Assembly (NCBI GenBank): GCA_024233085.1
Contig: JACKQC010000004.1
Span: forward strand, 248,001 to 312,000
Length of the DNA stretch: 64,000 nucleotides
Reading direction: 5' to 3'
DNA from: Akkermansiaceae bacterium
GTDB lineage: Bacteria; Verrucomicrobiota; Verrucomicrobiia; Verrucomicrobiales; DEV007
A program made the position numbers and the translations under genes. Below are positions 59,735 to 64,000 of the stretch, in pieces; position 1 is the stretch's first letter, and each line of letters starts with the position of its first letter. A model generated the notes under the pieces. The model did not search any database. It saw nothing but the letters and a program-made list of their open reading frames with translations, and was not told the origin of the DNA.

Positions 59735-59765
59735 AACAGGGTTGGGTCGCCGACCGTACCCTGTT
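59735..59765. repeat. Dispersed palindromic element, copy 9 (between convergent genes)
   Basis: AACAGGGTT (59735-59743) and TACCCTGTT (59757-59765), with the same arm mismatch as copy 7. It starts 8 bp after the mpl stop and ends 13 bp from the DUF2314 gene end. Confidence 0.9.
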
Positions 59766-59778
59766 GGGTCCGGGCGGC

Positions 59779-60987
59779 TTACCGATCGGTTGTTTCGTCG
59801 AAACGGTCGCCCGGCTCGTCCTCCTCGCCCGAGAGCACCCCGAGGGTGAAGCCGCCCACCGGCTCTCCGTCCTCGCCGGGAAACATCCAGTCGTTGAGGC
59901 GATCCATCGGAATCTCCACGGCCATCCCGCGATGGTAAGTCTGCAACTCGTGGGGATCGTTCATCAGGATTCCGGCGATCGTCTTCGGCTCGATCGCGGT
60001 GACCTTCACCCACATGAACTCGGACCGATCCGCCTCGGAAAACTGCGCTTTGACGATGAAACGGTCGTCCCCCTCGTCTTCGCGCCGGAGAAAGGCGTTC
60101 GAAAACTCCGGCCACCGGCTCACGGCCTCTTCGACGGCGGATTTCATGCGGAGGTCATCCTCCTCGATCTCGATGACGGGCTCGAAAGTCGGCGAGGAAA
60201 AAAGGGCGAGCGGATCCTTTTCGCGCAGGCGATCCAGCAGGCTGAAGTCGAATTCGTTGCAGCGACGGTATTCCGGGCAGTAGATCGCCAGGCAATCGGG
60301 TCCGGCGATGGCGCTCATGATTTTTCCGATCGGCTCGTATTTCCGGCGGCGCTCGGGGCTTTCCAGAGGGGGAGAGTCACCCATCAGATCGACCGAGATC
60401 CATGCCTGGTGGTTTTCGACCGCGGTGCGCAGGCGCTTGTCGCGGATCACCTTGCGGGCAAAGTTCACCGGGTCATCCACATAGGGATTCGGCGAGACGA
60501 AAATGCCGAACACGCCGTGCGGAGTCCGCGCGATGAACTGCCGGATGCGGTCCGGCGCCCCGTCGCCCTCGTCGTCCGGGGTGGCGTCCACCGTCCACAC
60601 CGCCTTGGCGGGTTCGGTTTTGCCGTCGCGGATGCGGATGTCGAAAGCCGCCTCGACGCACGAGCGGACCTGATCGACATTCGGAAACCGCGGTTCGGAC
60701 AAGAGGTAAACCATCGACAGAAACGGCCGGTCCGGCGGCGCCTCCCCTTCGGCGTCCTTCCCGGATGAGGCGGGGGCGGTTTCCCGGCGCGTCGCGCGCC
60801 GGCCGGGCGGAAAGCGCCGTTCACGCAAGCGGAGCAGCCAGAAGGTCAAGCTCGTGGCCAGCCAGCCGAGGCCGCCGAGCAAAGCCACCACGCCCCCTTC
60901 ACCGAGTCCGCGGTCGAAAAGGCGGTAAAACAGCGTGACGACCAGCACTGCCGGGACAAGCGGGCTCTTGACGATGGCGACTAACAT
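59779..60987 (-). CDS. DUF2314-domain membrane protein
   Basis: 402 residues. Two N-terminal hydrophobic segments (about 5-22 and 30-52) anchor it. A middle domain (SMVYLLSEPRFPNVDQVRSC onward) resembles DUF4261-type proteins but is not certain. The C-terminal DUF2314 has FIVKAQFSEADRSEFMWVKV and IAGILMNDPHELQTYHRG. Function is unknown. Confidence 0.8.
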   Translation of the reverse strand: MLVAIVKSPLVPAVLVVTLFYRLFDRGLGEGGVVALLGGLGWLATSLTFWLLRLRERRFPPGRRATRRETAPASSGKDAEGEAPPDRPFLSMVYLLSEPRFPNVDQVRSCVEAAFDIRIRDGKTEPAKAVWTVDATPDDEGDGAPDRIRQFIARTPHGVFGIFVSPNPYVDDPVNFARKVIRDKRLRTAVENHQAWISVDLMGDSPPLESPERRRKYEPIGKIMSAIAGPDCLAIYCPEYRRCNEFDFSLLDRLREKDPLALFSSPTFEPVIEIEEDDLRMKSAVEEAVSRWPEFSNAFLRREDEGDDRFIVKAQFSEADRSEFMWVKVTAIEPKTIAGILMNDPHELQTYHRGMAVEIPMDRLNDWMFPGEDGEPVGGFTLGVLSGEEDEPGDRFDETTDR

Positions 60988-61041
60988 CGATTTTTCAAAA
61001 TTCCCCAGATTTGGCGAATTACCAAAAAAATCGACAATTAC

Positions 61042-61818
61042 TCAGGGGGTCGCATTGGCCGGAACGGCCCGGTGCGAGGGAAACTCTGTGCGGGTTCCCC
61101 GGTAAGACACGTCGCGCTTGCCCTCGGGCCAGGGACAGAGGTAGCCCTTCCACGTTTTCGCCAGGGAGGGCTTTTCGGCGCTCAGCTCCGGCCGCAGCAC
61201 CAGGCGGCCGGAGCCGAATTTCACCAGCTTGCGGCGGGGTGGTCCGTCGATCTCGAAGCCGAGCTTCGACTTTGTCTTGGTCGGTTCGAAAACGACACGC
61301 TGACAGCTTGCGAGGAAGGATCCGTCGGCGAAAACCTGGATGACGCTGGCTTCGACGGGCACCCACTCCGACTCGGCCGTGGCGACCAGGGAGCGGGCGT
61401 CGGCGAGTTCGGCCTGCTCGGCCTCGTGTTTCTGTCTTTCCCAGAACATTCGCCAACGGGTCTCGCGGTTCCGGCGGTTGAGCTGGTTCATGGCCTCGAT
61501 CGCCTCGAAAGGATCGAAGCCGAAGCGATCCTGTATCTCCTTGGGCAGCTCGAAAAACGACACTCGCGCCATTCCGCCGGCGTGGCGGATGACGAGGGCG
61601 TCCGGCTCGGCGCGCACGAGCACGCAGTCCCGGTATTCCTTGCCCTTGGTGGTTTTCAGCGACTCGAAGCGCGCGGGCGTCTCCTCGGCGGAGGCGGGAG
61701 CGGTGTTTTCCGACGAAGGCGCCGGCGCGTCATCGGCCCGGCTCACGCCGAGGCCGGCGGTGACCGCCGCGGCCGATAGGAGCGCGGATCGAAGGAGGAC
61801 GGCGGCGACGCTTTTCAT
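61042..61818 (-). CDS. Exported SHD1-like protein
   Basis: 258 residues from the ATG at 61818, overlapping the metallophosphoesterase stop by 4 bp. Signal peptide 5-27. Residues about 50-105 (TTKGKEYRDCVLVRAEPDAL, then VSFFELPKEIQDRFGFDP) have the PVC-type SHD1/SLA1-like pattern of a small beta domain. It may bind a wall or surface component. It is likely translated with the phosphoesterase. Confidence 0.7.
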   Translation of the reverse strand: MKSVAAVLLRSALLSAAAVTAGLGVSRADDAPAPSSENTAPASAEETPARFESLKTTKGKEYRDCVLVRAEPDALVIRHAGGMARVSFFELPKEIQDRFGFDPFEAIEAMNQLNRRNRETRWRMFWERQKHEAEQAELADARSLVATAESEWVPVEASVIQVFADGSFLASCQRVVFEPTKTKSKLGFEIDGPPRRKLVKFGSGRLVLRPELSAEKPSLAKTWKGYLCPWPEGKRDVSYRGTRTEFPSHRAVPANATP

Positions 61819-62882
61819 GACGTTCGAAGATCGGGCGAGAGGTCCTCGTGTTCGCCGTTGGTGCATTGGTTCAGGACACCGGCCAGGTCGGCCTCGCGCA
61901 GGACTTCGCGCACCGGCAGCCCCGTGGTTCCGGTCCAGCGCACGAGGCGGATGCGGCCGTCGGCGAATTCGATGCCGGTGATGGTGCCGTCGCTGAAGGA
62001 ACAGCATCCGGTATTGAAATAGCAGGGCCGGGCGTCGGCGGGCAGCGAGGTTTTCATCTCGTCGAGATCGGCGGCCGCCCACTGGAGTTCAGCCCGTTTG
62101 ATGGCGAGGGTTCGGGGATCGGCGCCGTTTTCCCGGAGTCGCTCCAGCTCCGCGCGCAGGGTCTGCTCCCAGGCGGCGGACATGAAAACGGGATGATGCG
62201 TGTGGCCGCACACCAGCAGGAGGCCGCGCCGCGCCGCCCAGTCGTAGAGCGCCCGCTCGTGCGTGAGCCGCAGCCCCATGTCGGCCGAGGGGACCCCGGC
62301 CCCCAGCCCGGTGAGTCGCTGCACCGGCGCCCACAAGCGCCTCACCACGAAGCGGTCAAAGCCCGTGTAGCGAATCCCCTGATGCCCGTGGACAAACAAC
62401 AGATCGCCCAGCGCCGCGCCCCCCTCGGCTTCGCCCTCGCGCACCCGGAGCACGAGACCGTTTCGCGGTTTTTCCCCCGCGAGGTGGCGCTCGATCAGGG
62501 GGCGATTCCACGGCCGGGTCAGCGAATCGTCGTGGTTTCCCAGAAAACGGATGCCTTTCCCGCGCTCGAAGAAGGCCCTCTCCAGATCCAGGGTCCCCTC
62601 GTAGCGGTTCACGATGCCGACCAGCAGGCGTTCCCAAAGCTCCTCGACATCTCCGAGCAAAAAGAGGGTGAAATCGAGCGCGTCGTAGTATCCCAGAGCG
62701 GCGTGATAGATCTTCCGGCAGGCGCGGAAATCGTCCGCGCCATCCCCGACACCGCGGTGCAGGTCGGAGAACACGATGAGCCGCAGGTCCTCCAGTGCCA
62801 CGTCGCGCACCTCGGCCTCCCGGCGCGCCTCATCGAGGCCGCCGCCGATCATTTCGTGATATCTTTTCCGGTTACGCCACAT
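61815..62882 (-). CDS. Metallophosphoesterase
   Basis: 355 residues from the ATG at 62882. The calcineurin-like motifs are present in order: FSDLHRGVGD (near 33), LLGDVEELWE (near 77), FLGNHDDSL (near 112), FVHGHQGI (near 157) and CGHTHHPVF (near 217). It hydrolyses phosphoesters; candidates include UDP-diacylglucosamine or cyclic nucleotides, but the substrate cannot be told from sequence. The SHD1-like gene overlaps it by 4 bp. Confidence 0.9.
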   Translation of the reverse strand: MWRNRKRYHEMIGGGLDEARREAEVRDVALEDLRLIVFSDLHRGVGDGADDFRACRKIYHAALGYYDALDFTLFLLGDVEELWERLLVGIVNRYEGTLDLERAFFERGKGIRFLGNHDDSLTRPWNRPLIERHLAGEKPRNGLVLRVREGEAEGGAALGDLLFVHGHQGIRYTGFDRFVVRRLWAPVQRLTGLGAGVPSADMGLRLTHERALYDWAARRGLLLVCGHTHHPVFMSAAWEQTLRAELERLRENGADPRTLAIKRAELQWAAADLDEMKTSLPADARPCYFNTGCCSFSDGTITGIEFADGRIRLVRWTGTTGLPVREVLREADLAGVLNQCTNGEHEDLSPDLRTS

Positions 62883-63082
62883 CGTCCGTCTTCCCGCCGG
62901 GGAAAGGCGGGACTGTAACGCCAACCGGCCGCCGATTCGCGCAAAAAACGGGCGTCCGACCGCCGGGCGGGCTCCCATGCGCCTCTGGACCGCAACTTTT
63001 TCGCCCCTCGGGTTTTTTATTTTCCGGTTGGTTTCGGAAGCGGAACCCCTTTTATTTTCATCGGATGCCAGCGCGTCTCCCC

Positions 63083-63955
63083 ATGAAACGACTTTTCCTC
63101 GCCTTCCTCCTCGGTGCCGGAGCCTCGGTGGTGACCGCGCGGTTTGCCGTGGCCGAGCCGGGCGATCCGCCGACCGAACCCGGCGCCAAATCCGGCACCG
63201 CGGCCGGCCACAATCACCACGGCGGGGAGGACCCGCTCGCGGGCCTGTCCGAGGAGGAACGGCAGCGGCTGCGAGAGGTGATGCGCCGCGCGTGGAGCGA
63301 TCCGGCGGTGATCCAGGCGCGCGAGGAAATTCAGACCGCCACCAAGGCCTACCAACAGGCGCTCCGCGATGCGATCGAGCGGCTCGACCCGAAGCTGATC
63401 GACGCGGTGGAGAAAATTCGCGATTCCTCCGCCTACCGCGGCCCTTTCCCCGAAAACTATCGCGGGGGGGCCGGCGGCGGTCCGCGCGGAAATGGCGAAG
63501 GCCCGCTCGGCGGCGGCCGGGGATTCGACGACTTCCTGACCATGGAGTCGCCGCCCTTTCTGAAGGATCTCTCCGAGGAAGATCGCGAAATCTACCGTGA
63601 AGCTCACCGCAAAGCGCGCGAATCGGAGCCTTTCAAGACCACGATCGGCCGGCTCAAGGAAGTCCGCGAGCAGGATGACACCTTGCGCGACCGCAAGGTG
63701 GAGCTTTTCCGCGAAGTCCGCCGCGTTCTCACCGCGCAGATGGTGGAGGCCGATCCGCGGGTGAAGGACATCCTCGCGAAGTTCCCGCACACCAACCGGC
63801 GCGGCCCCGAGGAGGGCGGTGGCGGCGGTCCGCCAAAGGGCGGCAAAGGCGGTCCCAAGCCTCCTTTTCCCGGGCCTCCGCCCGGTCCCGGCAACGGTGA
63901 CGAAAAACCTCCCCGGCCCGCGCCGGAGGAAGACGGACAGAGGAAGGGCGAATAA
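63083..63955 (+). CDS. Exported protein of low complexity, unknown function
   Basis: 290 residues from the ATG at 63083, with a signal peptide (KRLFLAFLLGAGASVV). A helical central region (about 45-105, 145-210; EEERQRLREVMRRAW) is heptad-like and resembles periplasmic heavy-metal sensor (CpxP/Spy-type) chaperones; the comparison is weak. The C-terminus is Gly/Pro-rich. The remaining 45 bp to the window end hold nothing recognised. Confidence 0.65.
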   Translation: MKRLFLAFLLGAGASVVTARFAVAEPGDPPTEPGAKSGTAAGHNHHGGEDPLAGLSEEERQRLREVMRRAWSDPAVIQAREEIQTATKAYQQALRDAIERLDPKLIDAVEKIRDSSAYRGPFPENYRGGAGGGPRGNGEGPLGGGRGFDDFLTMESPPFLKDLSEEDREIYREAHRKARESEPFKTTIGRLKEVREQDDTLRDRKVELFREVRRVLTAQMVEADPRVKDILAKFPHTNRRGPEEGGGGGPPKGGKGGPKPPFPGPPPGPGNGDEKPPRPAPEEDGQRKGE

Positions 63956-64000
63956 CCCAACGCCGTTTCTCTTCGGGGGGGGATTTGCCCTGCCTGTCCG

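Noticed and set aside
1246..59765. Idea that the palindromic elements are simple intrinsic terminators
   Set aside because: None is followed by a U-tract, one is between divergent genes, one is inside a coding sequence, and sequence as well as pairing is conserved. Termination may be a side effect for some copies.
1..64000. tRNA, rRNA, CRISPR arrays, insertion sequences, integrases
   Set aside because: No cloverleaf, rRNA block, regularly spaced direct repeats, or transposase/integrase motif was noticed; all gene gaps are short.

Overview
The window is high-GC bacterial DNA that most resembles the PVC superphylum, and Verrucomicrobia in particular. The grounds are three: planctomycete/verrucomicrobial-type gene families (four DUF1501 Tat-exported proteins, three DUF1549/DUF1553 proteins with cytochrome c-like CxxCH motifs, a sulfatase, an SHD1-type protein and a Tat-exported Gfo/Idh/MocA oxidoreductase); a perfect match to the LexA box reported for Verrucomicrobia (TGTTC-N4-GAACA) in front of ssb; and a near absence of Shine-Dalgarno sequences. 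No rRNA, tRNA, CRISPR array, transposase or integrase was seen. No gene-free stretch exceeds about 260 bp.

Layout. 1-6800: an edge-truncated GTP-type PEP carboxykinase, DNA-3-methyladenine glycosylase, sulfatase plus SHD1 protein, and a desaturase. 7000-13600: a lone DUF1501 protein, an SGNH hydrolase, a Na/Pi symporter with a possible Pho box, a DUF2089 regulator pair, and ssb with LexA sites. 13800-24400: a DUF1501 gene and a 1,726-residue WD40/DUF1549/DUF1553 protein, separated by a tandem of two P-loop ATPases, one with TPR repeats, that has its own promoter. 24500-28700: ornithine cyclodeaminase-like protein and a BlaI / EF-hand / BlaR1-like cluster with tandem palindromic operators. 28700-33650: a pectate-lyase-like protein and an AlgI/AlgX-type O-acetylation pair. 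33650-41500: an unknown small gene pair, M19 dipeptidase, two small secreted or membrane proteins, CbiX with a DR2241-like iron-sulfur protein, an oxidoreductase, an alpha/beta hydrolase, and a stand-alone Tdi1/DUF1851 immunity-like gene. 41500-51000: a GntR regulator with a perfect operator heading two DUF1549/DUF1553 + DUF1501 pairs. 51100-64000: mostly housekeeping genes (PdxH, HPRT, MoaD, AcpS, ACT protein, HAD proteins, TIGR01777 epimerase, Mpl) and several envelope proteins.

The most striking signal outside the genes is a dispersed palindromic element of 31-45 bp with arms AACAGGGTT / AACCCTGTT around an inner GTCG..CGAC. It occurs nine times, about once per 7 kb. Seven copies lie just past gene 3' ends, and two of these supply the stop codon (Na/Pi symporter, AcpS). 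One lies between divergent genes. One sits in frame inside a DUF1549/DUF1553 gene and adds a peptide to the protein. One copy shows paired compensating base changes, so the hairpin itself appears to be conserved. A degenerate double half-copy lies inside the giant gene. This family, the ATPase/TPR insertion, and the LexA-boxed ssb are the best leads.

Two operons can be read in full. The GntR-led set (51006 down to 41547) looks like a regulated catabolic cassette of exported proteins. The BlaI-EF-hand-BlaR1 set looks like a protease-triggered derepression switch whose sensor has lost the usual penicillin-binding domain.
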